Below, in pieces: positions 13,929 to 27,200 of a DNA stretch of 64,000 nt. The translations under genes were made by a program, and so were the position numbers. The notes under the pieces are model-generated. The model did no database searches, was not told the origin of the DNA, and was given only the letters and a program-made list of their open reading frames with translations. This DNA comes from Fasciola hepatica. Its lineage: Eukaryota; Platyhelminthes; Trematoda; Plagiorchiida; Fasciolidae. The DNA lies in assembly GCA_948099385.1 (NCBI GenBank), contig CANUEZ040000024.1, forward strand, positions 26,075,001-26,139,000, read 5' to 3'. The first letter of the stretch is position 1. Each line of letters begins with the position of its first letter.

Positions 13929-14216
13929 TCAAGGTACCTTGGGTTGTTGCTTGCACAGGATGACATTCACGCATACTTGGTCACTCTTATTTAGCGGTGC
14001 ACAGCACTGTAGTCCAGATACCTCACTGGAGAGATATATTATCGCTGGATCCAGCAAGGACGAAAGGCATCCAAACCTACACTTGGTATCTTCCCTAATA
14101 TGCTGGTGCAAAGCATTAGCATGCAGCTAATCTAAGTAGGTCTCCTCTTCTCAGATAGTCCTTCCGGGTAAAATACACTGGATGAAACTACTGTTTTCAT
14201 TACAATCCCCAAATAT
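13929..14216 (-). pseudogene. LINE A endonuclease domain, C-terminal part
   Basis: In a CR1 LINE this domain nicks the target DNA to prime reverse transcription. One minus frame, with two internal stops, runs from a GDFN-like motif now reading GDCN (14199-14210), through a stretch beginning LHQHIREDTKCRFGC and a SLLDLVI-like segment reading SLLDPAII, to a GKSDH-like motif reading NKSDQ (13977-13991). In the family the Asp and Asn of GDFN and the Asp-His pair of SDH are catalytic. Here GDCN keeps Asp and Asn, but the final His has become Gln. The frame closes at 13929, before the linker. Assignment as an AP-type LINE endonuclease is firm because spacing and order are preserved. Confidence 0.8.
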
Positions 14217-14653
14217 TGCAATCGTCTACTGGATGAAACCTACAGTAAAAGCCAGGCTGCCACCAAAACACTCAACGGCACGACGGCTGGCTACAGGCTG
14301 TTTCGCATTTCCACCGGGATGACTCTACACAGTGACATCAGAATTTGCAATCAGGTTCAGTTGTATTTCCAAGTACTTGCCCAAGTTTGAAGCAGATGAC
14401 TCCGTTTCAGAGGTCCTATTTAACACTCGGGTGACTCTTATCGGTCATCAATTAAGGTACGCAACTGGTCAGTCAAATGGTTGCTGATCTGTGATAGATT
14501 GAGCAATCCGGTTACCTTCAATTTTTTCATTCGATTAGTTGTCTGAAGCCTACCTGTTTAGCTCAACCCGGTGCAATCCCGCAAAGACCCACTTCTATTC
14601 CTCTCCAAAAGGTTCCGGAAACTTGGAGCACATTGTCCCTTCAGCCCCGACCG

Positions 14654-14926
14654 TTAGATTGTCTGGCTTCTCTTCTGTCGACTCAGCTGGAAGACTAATA
14701 CATCTGCGAACAAGTCATTCACCGTCATTCTTCTCATTCCAGTCGGAGGACAGAAATCGGATAAGCTGGGATGGTTTGAGAACCTGGAGTTGGTCTCACG
14801 CCTTGGGTTCGGTAGCGCACTATTGATGGTTAGGGCACTATTAAGTTGTTCATCGGAGAGGAGCAGGCCCGTTCCCTCACAGTTGCCTCGTCCCGAAAGC
14901 ACATCAGAGCAAAGAAGCAGGTACAC
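14654..14926 (-). other. Minus-strand frame that may be the start of the LINE A endonuclease
   Basis: A 90-codon minus frame lies where the N-terminal half of the LINE A endonuclease should be. I cannot see the expected motifs (an Asn-Ala-Arg-Ser start, ETWL, or a Gly-rich GGGV segment), so the placement rests on position alone. If it does not belong, LINE A is 5'-truncated near 14.2 kb, which is common for LINE insertions. Confidence 0.2.
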
Positions 14927-17603
14927 GCCAAAGAACTTAACTTGCTGGATATTTCCTAGACCTATTCTGCCGCAAGAACCTACTAAAAAACCTCATTATA
15001 GTCTCTCCAGAATAACAAGCACCACTGATGTCGAGTTAGTCTTCCGGTAACTTCCTCATTGGCTCCAGTCACTACCTTCGGAAAAGCTTACGGTTGTAGG
15101 TAAAGTCAGGGATTGGGCTGCCTGCTCTCGTACATAGAAGCGGTAAACGCCTAGGCATGGCTCTTCTGAGATGAACACCAGTAATTTGGGAGGTTCAATT
15201 TGCACTCCCTCGCTGACTACAGCTACCATCTGTGTACCTCAGCCCCTTCCACTTGCTAGATGAATTACCGCTGACTGTTGCTCGCCAAAATTCTGTGCTT
15301 TGCTGGCATTATCCACAGCGAACCATATTGCTGCGGTAACTTGAACTTTTTCAGTTCGCTGGGACGGCTTTCAGCGTTTCACGTATCGCGTTCATCAAGG
15401 GCGATCTCATGCTGTGGATCCAAAATGATCTAGTCGCTGCTGCGAATAACACAAAGGCTCCCTTGCCCTTGGTGCCACACAACTTCCTAAGTGGCACTTG
15501 TGTGTGCTCCAGGGCCTTTGATTCGGCTCATTTTTCACGGGGGTAAACTTATTTGTTTCTCCTTGCTCAGTGGTGCGACGATCTCTATTGTTTCTGCTAA
15601 TTTCCTCTTGACCCGAAGTCCCTGGTATTCTGTGCCGTGGCATCCGCCCGCTATCCAGCAATTCACCTACTAGCTGAGGTTTATCAAGCCATTTTCTTTT
15701 ATCTTTTAGACATTTGTTACATTTTTCAAGAGTAAATATTCCCCGAAGTTTTATCGCAAGCCAGACTTCGCCACGGTTTCTCTAATTATTGGTTTTCCAA
15801 ACTCTAGATATTTTTCGTTATTGGGAGCCAACACCACCAACGTATAAAGATTTGATTTTGACGAGCCAAACTTCCATCTTTTCACCACAATTTACAACAA
15901 TGTTATTGATTCATCTCAGTAACCCGGAATATGGATAAATAATTTGCATCCGAAACTGGAGGAAATGCAGGCACAGTGGTGGATAGCCTAAACTCCCACC
16001 GTGAATAACTGGTGGAGTGTTGACAGAAGCTGACAGATGGTTAAAATGAGACTGAAGTGATGGTTTTGCTCGGTTTAGTTTGAGACCGACATGAATGAAA
16101 CGCAGGTTATCGGTGGGGCGGACGAAAGCGGTAGAAGCGCGGTAGAAAACCGATGGTATCACGGAAAATTATCATTCCGTCAGACCTACAGCGAACTGCA
16201 GATAACATCACAGCCTCAGGCTCCAAGGGAAGCTTTCTCGACCAGAGCATTCTATGACTTGGATTGATCAACTTTCCATCACATACGCATCCTCAGTAGG
16301 CCTGCAAGATGAAGTCTATTCCAAGGGCGTTGAAGTTAACCAGAATCAGCAAATTCTGTGCTGCATTGGCGCAACTGGTCGGAAAAGCACTTCGATCATC
16401 ATCCCTGACAGCTTGCGAAACTGCGTTCGATATGCCCTTGCTAGTGATGTTTCCCCTAGCTGCAGCAAAAGCCTCGAACTTTCTAATAGGTCATGGGTTG
16501 GGCGCCGCTGAATCCGCCATATGGCTCTGATATGAGAACTAGCGAACTGCGCCTCGTTTGACCGTCTTTCCTGTTCACCCTGACGGTAGAGCATAAATTA
16601 TACTTCGAAAACCCCCCACAGCCTATCATATACTTTCGAAATTTGACTGTTTATACGTAACTCCGAAAGGCACGTTCACACACGATAGGCATACATACGT
16701 TCTTTCCGGTTATACTAGGTCTGCCCTGTTTGGATTTGCCTTTAAGCCATCTTGGCTGTAGTGCTTAACACCACTGAAAATAAAACACTTGGCGCTCCCT
16801 CGTCGGGGCTCGATTGCTGCTGCTCATTTTACGATGTTTTATTCAGCACCTTAGAATTCAAGGAAACAACTCTTTTGATCTCATAAGTCGCAAAAACTAT
16901 CTGTAGATGGCTGAAACTCAGAATAATGAGTTGAAATACGCACTTATAACATCGACAAGATTATTTATTGGAAGTTGCCGGACGAGCAGAGCGAAGAATT
17001 GCGATCCAACAAGAGCTCCACGGCAGGTAGCTAGGAAGAGATAGTGCTTTATTCTGATTCCTCAATAATTACAAGACCTAAAAGCCATGTCAGAACTAAA
17101 GCTTTTTACGCAAAAAGTTACTATTTAGTACATATTGGAGTGCACAGATCTGGACTGTCCCGGTCAGAAAGCAAGTGGAAGCTGTTAAAACATCAAATCA
17201 GGTTTGGCATAAGAAAGAAACTTCCTTACTCGCGTTGAATATTAAGTGTACGGATATCAGACAGGCTTAGGTTTGCCTCATTTTGTTTATCTTGCCGAAC
17301 CATTGACGAAAATTACCTATTTTTTCCAGCCGAACATCGACCTCCTGGGGGACGGGCTGACGACCACACTTCAAATGGATACCAGTTGGTGAGACCCTAC
17401 AAAGAAGTCTTCGAGTGCAAGGTAGCCAGAAGGATCAGTGTTTTTACGAATCTTATGCCATTTACTCGGGAGATCTGAAAAAGTAGTGAAGGACTGCGCC
17501 ATGTCCAAACTTGCGATGGGCTATCCCGTCACACTGGGCCTACTGGAATGCATGATATGAGACATCTGATCGATGGTGCAATTTCTAAAGCCAGCAAGCC
17601 AAA

Positions 17604-17614
17604 GGGGGGGGGGG
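17604..17614 (+). repeat. Homopolymer run of eleven G
   Basis: An uninterrupted run of eleven G. It is the longest G run noticed in the window and a likely place for sequencing or assembly length errors. Confidence 0.9.
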
Positions 17615-18473
17615 TATTTACTTCCAAACCTGAAGGTCAGGTTAAGAAAACGCAATGTCTCCCCAAATTGTCCGGATAACAGCCTGAGTTTTAACGCACG
17701 GTACACGTTAGAATCCACTTTCTGGAGCCATCCAGCCGACTGGACGAGCCGTTGCGGAGTTCAGATGGATAATACATGAGGTCTAGACTGCAAGGCTTCT
17801 TTCGATGCACTCACTGCACTTACCGATTTACTTTCCCACGTCCTCAAAATTCGGTTTCTACATATGATGAAAAAGAGAGCAGCAACGAAAAATGGCTGGC
17901 AGTAGGCTCCCAACCCCGTGGAACCGGGAGCATTCTGGGGGTCGGCCTTGAGTAAACACCCCTGCTACGAGGGCTCACCTATCATAAGCTATGGTTCGTA
18001 TCCGAATCTTGGTTTAGTGTCAAACAAAGCAGCTCCATTTTTCCTTATCTTCCTCTTGGTTTCAGCAGTTCTCTCCGTCTTCAAACCCTTTCAAAACTTG
18101 CTTTTAGTTCCTTCTTTCAGTGTCATTTGCTTTATGTTAGTCGCAGTCAGCCTGAGAATAATAATGCCTTGTAAGTGCTACCAGTATCGGGGCTCCTTGG
18201 CCAATGTTGCCCCCCGGACATGATTTTTGGAATACTTTCTTAGTAAATGGCACCTACAATCTGTTTTTTCTGTCTTTATTCACCTTCTATCGATCCAGTA
18301 CTGAAGAGCTCCGCTCAAGGTCGATAACCACAACCCCCAGTTTTGCTTCAGGGAGCACCAAATGGATCACCCTTTTACTTCCCGCTCGCCTAAGATTCAG
18401 CTGAAACGTTTTTTGACATTTTGGAAGATTATCCTTCACGGCTCACTTAGGACGGATTACTGTTAATTGGGCT

Positions 18474-18956
18474 TTGTATGCACCCTACTGTGTTGGTGAA
18501 TCATTGTTACAGACGGAGCCAGATTTAGTACTTAGAAGATTTTCTAGCCCCTGTTTAATCCGGATTTTTGTTCTCGAGTCGGTTTCGACCGCATTTGAAA
18601 AACAGCCAACATCATTCGTGCGAATGCAAACCACCGAGATAGAGGAGTCAAAACAATACCTGGAGAAGCACCTTGCACATTCCGCATATTCCCCGATTTT
18701 CTTCCCACTGCATTGTAAGCGAGTCTACTGTTCTATAAAATTATTAAAACCACTCCTTCATCTGGCCCGCCAGTGGTTGCCGGGGATTGGCCCTCTCTTC
18801 GTTGCTCTAGAACGTTCTGTGACCTGTGGCTCTAAGGACGAAACAAAATGCAAAACGGAATTTGTGATGCTCCTGCCACAGCTAGGTAGCCATCTGTGGA
18901 ACAGCTTGGATCTATTTGAACGACGTACTACCCTCTGCCCAACCTCATCTTGCTAA
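18474..18956 (+). other. Unassigned 160-codon open frame
   Basis: One of the longest frames in the window, but it opens at TTG; from the first in-frame ATG (near 18624) about 111 codons remain. The product would be rich in Leu, Ser and Cys with no recognisable domain, signal peptide or repeat. No neighbouring exon is evident. Chance openness in a non-coding stretch is the simplest explanation. Confidence 0.12.
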
Positions 18957-19959
18957 CGTAACCCCGTTTTTGTTTTTATCTTTGTTGAGCCACCGAAGAG
19001 CTGTGCAGGTTTGATTTACTGATGTTGTGAACTCAGGTGTCGCATTGGTTGGACGTGAACATTACAATTATTATTGTCAACCGGATTTTCATCCCGCGTT
19101 GATGTCCCACGATAAGGGTTCTGGCCAATTTGCGTGAATATCCGTTAGTCGCCCTCAGTAAAGAGCCGCACACGTATTGGAACTTTGCTGCTAAGACTCT
19201 GCTCCACCGTCTACGGAAATGAAAAACACAATCCACATTTGTATGTGGCCGTCCATCAATCAGTTAAATGCACAAGATTATTAAAATTGTAGGCAGAGTG
19301 CTGCTGTAAAATAGCAAAAATAAACGGAGATAGCTTGATTAGCCTAGATGACTAACTGAGAGCGGTTGCATATTATGAATGATGCAACAGCTGTCATCAC
19401 TCCCTACTACAAACTAGAGTGGATCTGAAGGATTTTAACTTGGGGAGTGCAACATCTTTTACATCGTGATGGCAAACCCTATGGGACCTTTTTGGCCGGG
19501 TGCGGTTCCGGTAAGAGTCTTGATTACCGTAGAAACACTGGAGACGTCGTCTCTTTGATATCTCGTCAAACCAGGCTTGTGACCCGTAGGTTCTTCAGTT
19601 GATGCGACATTCCCATCAAATCAGCGTTCCCGTGGATGAGTCTTGTCAAGGGTGAGCCTGAATCTGGGTCAACCAGGGCCACACGGAAATTGTCGTAGAC
19701 GGCAGATAAAGGAATGTCTACTGCTCCAGAGGCTTACATGATGTAGAATCTACCGATGAAACCACCGGACTTCATTAGGTCAACCACTTCAGAATGTTCT
19801 CACCTGAAGGAAAGCAGTACCGCAGAAGCAAACAATCCGCGAGTTGATAAATTTATGGGATACGCACCGCTTGGTTCGGCAGATGATTGGTCGCCGAAAG
19901 CAGTCGTTCTCTGTGCAAACTATATTTGGCGGAGTGCAACAACGACAAAAACTGAATAA

Positions 19960-21830
19960 AGCCGTAGCAAACATCAAGGGAAGGAGGTGGAAATGCAAAA
20001 CTGAGCGAGGAATAGGGAAAGAAAGTGATGGTTGAGGAGGAAGGACCGATTATCCAAAGAGACTGAAGAACCAAGTTTACGTTACCTTTGTGTACCAGTT
20101 TTATTCAAAATAAAAGCACACCAAGAGAGAGGCAGCGAAATAACGGCGAAGGCTACGGCTGGAAAAAATATGTGGAATGCAGACTGAACAATATTTTAAC
20201 ACTTTCGTCGGAACGGAGAGATGGAGGTGATGTGAAAAGCGAACTATGACTCAGAAACACTGAGACGGCGTTGCCGAGTTTTGCAAAAAGTGGATGAATA
20301 TATAAATGATCAGAGAGTGCAGATAGGGGTGGGTTGTATGGTTTTAAATCATGAGGAAGTCACTACGTGTTGTTTTTTGGCAAGTTAAACTTGGTGAATA
20401 AACAGAGAACGAACGGCGAAAAAGATCCGTTCACGGAGCACAAAAGGTGGTGGCCAAGATGGGCATAACATAAAGGAGAGCCGAGGAAGAAAACGGATCA
20501 GATAAAGTAGATGAGATTATACCGATAGGTTCATTTTATTGGGGGAGCATCATGTGACGGCAGCCACTCTGCAGAGAAAGAGCTTTGAGAAGGGGACCAT
20601 TATAAGAAGCGAGCCAGCAAGAAAACCACGAGGAAAAAGGCTGATAAATAGCTGGAATGCGCACAATGAACAAAAGTCCTTTAGGTAGGATGGAGCGTAA
20701 ACTGTTGGGGAAAGAGGTGGAAGTGGAGAGTTAAACGGGCTTGGTTGTAAACTTTCGGGGTTAGCAATGGCAAGTCAAGTAGAAGAACACTGGGAAATCG
20801 AGATGGTCGCAGTGAGCGGGTGAGAATAAATCAGAAGTCTCACATCTAATTGTGAAAACTAATAAGGCCTCTTTTGAATGGTTAACTTCGATGAACCATG
20901 AGAGGAAGATGAGGGGGGTGAACAACTTTGTGGAACACAAAATTAGAAAGCTATAGTGAAGGGTATACAGAGGAGAGGAGATGGAAGAAGCAACCCAATG
21001 CAGCAGGTAAGAGTATACCGAATAAATCATTCAAATGCAGTATTATCATATGACGGAGGCATAGGTACAGAGTAGAAGCTTCGGAACAGGTGTACCTGTG
21101 ATGGAACATTACAATAAGAGACATACAGCTGAGTCCGGAAGGTGGATCTGGGGAGCATTGTGCCGGCAGGCCACTGGACTGATGGAGTGAGTCAAAAGGC
21201 ATCAGGCAGAACCAAGGCTAGAGGCAGGTTCCCAAGAGTTTGACAGAACCGAACCACAAGTACTTCGTACCAATGTATATCTATGGAAGACTTGGCTGTG
21301 AAAAGTGACAAGTTATTGATGATGATTTCTAACGCAACGGCATGATTGCGGACGGAGTTGATGGATTTTGGCGTAAAACATTGGAAGAGAGGGCAGGGAG
21401 GGAAATGCCGGAGTATACAACAGTGGGAATATAAGAAGGCGATCAATAAGCTGCGTGAACAAGGGGTTGTGGCTACGGATTACTGATACTGAATGTGTGA
21501 GACAGACATGGACAAAATAGAACAGAATAATTCCGGAAGTGGAAAGAATGGGTGAATAGGTCAACAGAGGAATAATGCAGCGAAGACAACCAATGTGACG
21601 AATTCAGTGGCCTCACTAAAGAATACGAATTTCTCTTAGAAGAAGAATAATTATCTCTCTCAAAGGTCAACCTGAAGAGGCAGCATCGTGATGGATAGAA
21701 TAAAGCCCTGTCTAGGCGAAAGGGGCTGAAGTACCCGTCAAAACCCGTGGGCTGCCAAGAAAATACCCGGCACATCTCGGGAGAAGGCCTGGCCGGACAA
21801 CTCAACTAAAGATTTGGTATCTTCAGGAAG
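19960..21830 (-). repeat. Purine-rich strand-asymmetric block, possible third copy of family R
   Basis: The plus strand is dominated by A and G over about 1.9 kb, so the minus strand is pyrimidine-rich, like family R at 32-34.9 kb. The change in composition at both edges is visible by eye. At the low-coordinate end, minus-strand words such as CCATCACTTTCTTTCCC resemble CCATCACCACTCTCTAAGTC in family R, but I could not build a long alignment. The minus frames here (for example 20761-21030 and 21473-21805) are rich in Leu, Ser, Phe and Tyr because of composition, not coding. The purine bias is certain; membership in R is tentative. Confidence 0.45.
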
Positions 21831-24299
21831 TTCACCGCAATAAGAAACCAGACTGAAAAGTTATGGCGGATTGTTGCGTAAGTAATACAGAGATGGCGTG
21901 CTCACTGCACCATCTAATGATCATCCAAAATGGGCGGGACTACTTGGCGGAGGCTTACACTTGTACAACAAGTAGTGCGTCACCAACCAGGACATTCAAA
22001 GAGCGTAGTTGAACCCACGCTCCGACACTGCCAAGGAGACCTACCGAGGACCAGTCTTCGCAATTCAATAAAACCGCACGTCCAGCGGCTCTATGAACAA
22101 CTATTCCAAAAGTAAAATTAACTTTACAAAAGTCCCCTCCTCCAGCATCAAAATGACGGTAATGGAGTTGGCTATGCCGGTACTTGCTGCTCGAGGAGGG
22201 TTCTCAGCCATATTTAAGTAAGCCTTTGCGTAGTAGGCAGATTCATCAGTGGTTTTAAGCTGCGTAGAATGCAGGAATTGAGACTGTGTTTGAAGTACCA
22301 TAAACCTTGTGCTACTTGAATAGGATATCAGCAATTTTAACCTCCTTTAACTGCACCACACCTCACTGATATCGTTTTGATGGTAACATGGCATTCAATT
22401 TCCCGGGGGGTGAATCGTGAGCAATAAAACCCTCACACCTTGAGGGAATAACTACAAGTAAACCTGTACTTGTCTTCATAAATGTGTGCTGCGCAACTTT
22501 CCATCCCGCAACAGCGTTCCCCTCAAACATCAAGCCTGCGCTCTCATGTCGACACTTAGATAACCAAACCAGCCGCAAGCGGTGAGACGGAATGTCGGAA
22601 CTTATTCAATAGATCCTGAAAGAAGGACATCTGGGAAGATCCAGTTGATCCCATCAGCCTACATGAGACGTGAGTTATACAAAACAAGGGGCCGTGAGTG
22701 ACAAAAGTAGGGTCTGAGTGGGTAGTTGAGGCTAGGTGACCCGCCTCAACCCTCAAAAGTATGCGCTCGCAAACGAATTTTCACGGGCGCTGTAAATAAA
22801 TTATATAAAAATTCCTCTTCAGTTTCTCGCATGCCTTGTGCATTTTGCTATATCCAACTTTGTCTTGAAAAAATCTTTACGTGCAACACGCATCCATGCT
22901 TTCGCATGATCTTGTGAGATATGCCGCAACAGAATTTGTCTGTGAACTGTCGGAACCGCCTTGCTCGGGACAACTGAACCTTGAACATTCGCATTTTTAC
23001 CGTGTTACAGTTCTGCCGCACGGATGAGGTCTTTGTATAGTCGTGCATTTTATGGCCTTTATTCCAGTAATGTGGAACCTGGTGAATCCGTCTTGTATTG
23101 GTTTGTGGACTCGTGTGCATTGGCTATATGTTACCGTGGATTCAAATCACGAGTTTTATAGGGTGGGATCCTGGTATCAGATCAGCATTGTTACCCATGC
23201 TTGAACGCAACTTTCAGTGATTGCTAATAGATAGAATGGTCTGTTACTAGCTAAAAGCTCTGACCATTTGCTACTGATGATTGCCTTTCCGTTGTGGTCC
23301 ACAATAATCACAACCGCCCTATTTTGAACCTTCCCAATGGCTCTATCAAGAAGTTTATTTTGTTTGCAAATCACTTCATTTTGTTAGCACCGAACGCATT
23401 GTCTATGTGAGAAGAAACAATGACTGATACCAACCGTTCCAAAGTGATCTAGTTTGTTCATAGTGGCATCAGGTAGCCTGTCTTCTGATTGGTTGATTGG
23501 TTACTCAACCAGCTAACATTTGACAAGGGTCCGTTCTCGTCTCATCGACTCACCACGTTGTCATTTGTGCATTGGCTGGTGCAAGCATCGACCTCAATTC
23601 CAGACAGGAGCTGACATGCCAATTGCTGAAGAGACATGGTTGGCCACGGACCATAAGTGGATATATACCCTCATAGTCACCTCAGTTTTTCTTGGTGTTT
23701 CCGGGTGGTCTACCTTTATCCAGTTTCTAGACTCGAACACTTTAACAAATTTGTCTTGCCCTGGTGGGCTTTCCAGCACTACGTGTTTCCAATCCGCGGT
23801 AGATTTATAATCCACCGGCCCACGAGAGTCAGAGGAGGCCGGAGCCTCTAATTCCCTCCGCCTCCAGAGAATAACTGTAATGGCAGCTGGACAGCTATGA
23901 TGAGGGCATCCCCTTCGAGGATTGAGTTTCCTAAAGACCGCCAAAGAAGATATCTTTCGTCATTTTTCGGCACTCCCTAGTTCTTTTCACTTATTTACTC
24001 CGTTTTGCCTGGTTGAGGTCGGCCATCATAATTTTTGGCCGACTGTCGGTAGAAGCAGAATCATAATCAAGTTTCCTAGGATCTTGCTATTTTCCATCAT
24101 TTTGACCCAGAGTTCCGGAACCTCCAGTGTCTTAAGTATTTGATTCGTATAACTGACTTTTCGATATAAACAGCTGTGCCATACTGGAGTCAAAGCGCAA
24201 GTTGTTACCAGGTGTACGTTACATGGAACTATTTGGAAACATTTAAACTCGTACCTCGACAAAATCATGTTTATTACCTCCCATAGACGACCAGTCAAT
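21831..24299. other. Unassigned sequence
   Basis: Nothing recognised. Frames at 22363-22578 and 23594-23944 on the minus strand (116 codons in the latter) have no known domain. A GC-richer patch lies at about 23,800-23,930. The minus frame at 24026-24298 was considered as LINE endonuclease and not accepted. Confidence 0.4.
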
Positions 24300-27200
24300 C
24301 TTCACTTCTAAGCCGCCGCTAAATGCACCCGTTTGCTGGATGCCTGTGCCCTCCAAATTGCCTCCCACCTTGTGGTAAACCTCTCCCTGTCTCACGTTCA
24401 GCTTCCACCTAGCTGTCAGCTATCCTACTTGGACCCCATTAGCTATCTTTAATCGCACTTCCCAAGCACTTTACTATCTGCTACTCTGAGTCCCACTCCC
24501 AAAAAGCACGACCCCGGAGGAAGCAAGAATACTCGCAAAGCTTAAGCGCGTAGAACAACAGATGCCCATTGGCTTAATCATGCTACATCATGCTCCATAA
24601 CATTTGAGGACCGAGAAGGTGAACATAATAACTTGAAGCAAGAGCTAAGTCTACGGCAGTCGGGAATGAAATCGGTGGGTTGTCTCAGCGAGGAATAAAA
24701 ACCGCCCACTGGCATAGACGAAAGTTGGTGGGCTTTCAGTGACAGTATTCCGGCGGCCTCGTCAAAAGTATCAACATCTCTTCTGAGTTTACTGAGCGAA
24801 TAAAACATGCCAGGCATGATATTACCCTACCCATTCATGACGAGATTCACGTACATATAGTAAACCGTGCATTTCTGAAAGCTAGTGAAATGAAAACGAA
24901 GACCCGCATTTACGTTCGCCCTCACAAGCAAAGACTAAGGAACCACTGCTCACCCTCCTTTCAATTGAACGATAAACAAGCAATCATCGAAAAGAAACAT
25001 AACTACGTCTAACGTATAGTATATGAACGATAAAACTAATTCTGGTGCAGCCCCTGTTCATAGAGAGCTTTTGAAAACACTGCAAAGCTCAAAAGTTGTC
25101 AACGTAGAACCTGCTGCTCAGTCCCAGGCTACTTTTATCTCACAGTGGCACTCCTCAGCCCTGATTCAGCAACTAGCCACAACCTCATGTTGACCTCCAT
25201 TCCAGCCTTGCACTTCCCTTAGCCTCAAAGCACCCGAAGCTGAGAATCAACCTCGCTTCTCAAAAAAGGGTTAGTCTGCCAAAAACGTCCTCCTGAGAAG
25301 AACAATACCGTACTCTCGTCTATCTGTATCTGTTCTACTGACCCTCAGTGTGCCACGCGTGTCATCAACCCCACGATTCCAGATGACCTAGGCATCAGAT
25401 TCCAGTGTCCCAGTTCTAGTGCAACTACCGACACTTGCTTCGTACGCAAGTGATCACCTTGACAGATAGCCTTGGCCAGGTGGCACCTAGCTTCTGAAGC
25501 CATCGGTGCAATACCGTGGAAAATCCTTCCCACGACGCCTCTTTTAGAGCTGAATCCATTGATATCTGTGGCGTCTAACCCGAAATCTCATACTCCCTCT
25601 TCCGTGAACCACTTCTTCCTTGACGCATTGAAGTGCATCTGCAAAAGTTGAATAAACAGCGTGCCAAAGACACGCGCGGTGAATCCATCATTTCGGCGCA
25701 CGCAATCTTTCTCATCTCATAGCACATCTATCCTCAACGCGTTTCCTACTCCAGTGAGCCCGGCATAGCCCTACAACATGCGACATTTGTACCTTCATTC
25801 ACTGACAAGCGCATGAACAGCATGTGCCAAACACTTAATTCCTTCTCCGTTTCACTCCTCAGTTCAAACCAATCACAAACATGTTCCATTTTCCACGGCT
25901 TTTTCGACCTCCCCTTTATCTTCTACCCACCGGCCGTTAGGACGACCAACATTTTGTCACCGAGTCCATTCACCCCACGTTTTCCGTTTATTCAAAACTG
26001 ATTTTCACACCACCACTCATGAACGTAATGAGTCCCCAGTCTCTCCTGCTTGCTCGTTTCTCTTCATCTTCTTAGAGGAACCACCCTGTCTGTGAAAGTA
26101 ACTACCATGCTAAAACCGAAAGCTGTCTCGGCGTCCAGAACCTCTCCCGCCTAGCGGACACCGAAAGCGTCGCTAATATTCTAATAAGCCGATTTATTCC
26201 ATAGCATACACTCACACCAAAATTCATCGTGAATAAACACCGCCAGTGAACCGGCCGTTTTCATTTCAGACAAGGGAGTTCCTCAGTCCGTAATGATCGA
26301 GCTATTTCCTATGCTACTTCCACAAGTACCTTGCATCCTGAAATCTCCAATGAAACCTCAGCAACCACCGGTATTCTTCATCGTTCATCTCACCGTAGCG
26401 CGACCTCCAAACTACCAATACGTGACTCACCAGTTGTTTTCTTCATCAGAACTACTGGTCTGCTCCTTGTGCCCATATTACTCGGCATTTAGCCGGAACA
26501 ATCTGACTATATTGGACCCCAACATTACCCAAAAACCTCCACATAGCCTTTGGTACTGAGACCTGACTGTTAAAGCAGCCCTATTTAGACCATATACGCG
26601 TCACTGGTACGGCGTCTTCTCTACCCCTCGCGGTTCCAGATGGTGTAGTGGATGCCTGACCTGTGTTCTCCATACCAACTCGACTACAGTTCCACTGCAC
26701 CCTAACCTAGATCATGTCACTACTCCCCTCGGTCAATAACCGGCACCAACAATCGAGCAATCCTAACAGGCCGCTCTTGCAATTTCCCTGGTCCAGCGAT
26801 AATCAAAACACAATGGTTGATAAATACACTGCAGCCCCAGACTATCCTGCGAGTACCGAGATCAATACTGGTGACCGTAACTAACCTCTAGTCGACCGGC
26901 CCTCCTACTTGACCCCACCGGCTCCATCTGGTTTTTTTCCACGTAAAAGTATTGGGGGTTGTGTTCAGCGTTTCAATATTTCTACTGAGGTGCAGAGGGA
27001 ATTTGACTTGGTGTTCACGCACAACTCAACAAACGCCATAATGTAAGTCACCCATCTATTCCTGGTTAGTGACCACAGGGAAGTCACGTACAACTTCAAA
27101 GGCCTCTCCAATGAACCTCCCCCCTGTACAGCCCCAAATTATTATGGTCACTGTAAATAGGGCCTTTTATCAAACGTAATTCGCTCCTCAGCCTGAAACA
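24300..27200. other. Plus-strand G-poor, C- and A-rich block
   Basis: Over about 2.9 kb the plus strand uses G sparingly while C, A and T are abundant, most clearly at 25.7-26.6 kb. This strand asymmetry differs from family R (C+T rich) because A is also common. No coding region explains it; the frames at 25813-26001 and 26293-26559 are composition-driven. It ends in the short dispersed repeat at 26680-26761. The block may be one or more diverged repeats. Confidence 0.35.
26680..26761. repeat. Short dispersed repeat, copy 2
   Basis: The part at 26712-26761 matches 11405-11449 in the same orientation around CCGGCACCAACAATCG, with small indels (ATAA inserted relative to copy 1). The upstream part shares CTCGACT and is less certain. 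No gene is adjacent. Confidence 0.45.

Larger units (their letters stand above)
11850..14216 (-). mobile_element. LINE A: decayed CR1-type non-LTR retrotransposon
   Basis: Reading the minus strand from 14216 down to 11850 gives, in order, the end of an apurinic-type endonuclease, a linker, a reverse transcriptase and the C-terminal region typical of CR1-clade LINE ORF2 proteins. Segments in different frames join into one colinear family profile, which is strong evidence for a real element despite stops and frameshifts. The N-terminal half of the endonuclease was not found, though a 90-codon minus frame at 14654-14926 could be part of it. The 3' tail and target-site duplications were not identified. 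The element is not expected to be active. Confidence 0.85.
14931..19959. other. Unassigned sequence
   Basis: No protein family is recognised. The better frames are 16254-16594 (overlapping frames on both strands), 18474-18956 (160 codons, opening at TTG; the first in-frame ATG gives about 111 codons) and 15407-15661 on the minus strand. The 16.3-16.55 kb stretch stays open in several frames and may be an old repeat. A run of eleven G lies at 17604-17614. No LTR, terminal inverted repeat or RNA gene was seen. Confidence 0.45.

Noticed and set aside
24026..24298. Minus frame considered as LINE endonuclease
   Set aside because: No GDFN, SDH or other ordered motifs; the resemblance rested on a few hydrophobic residues.
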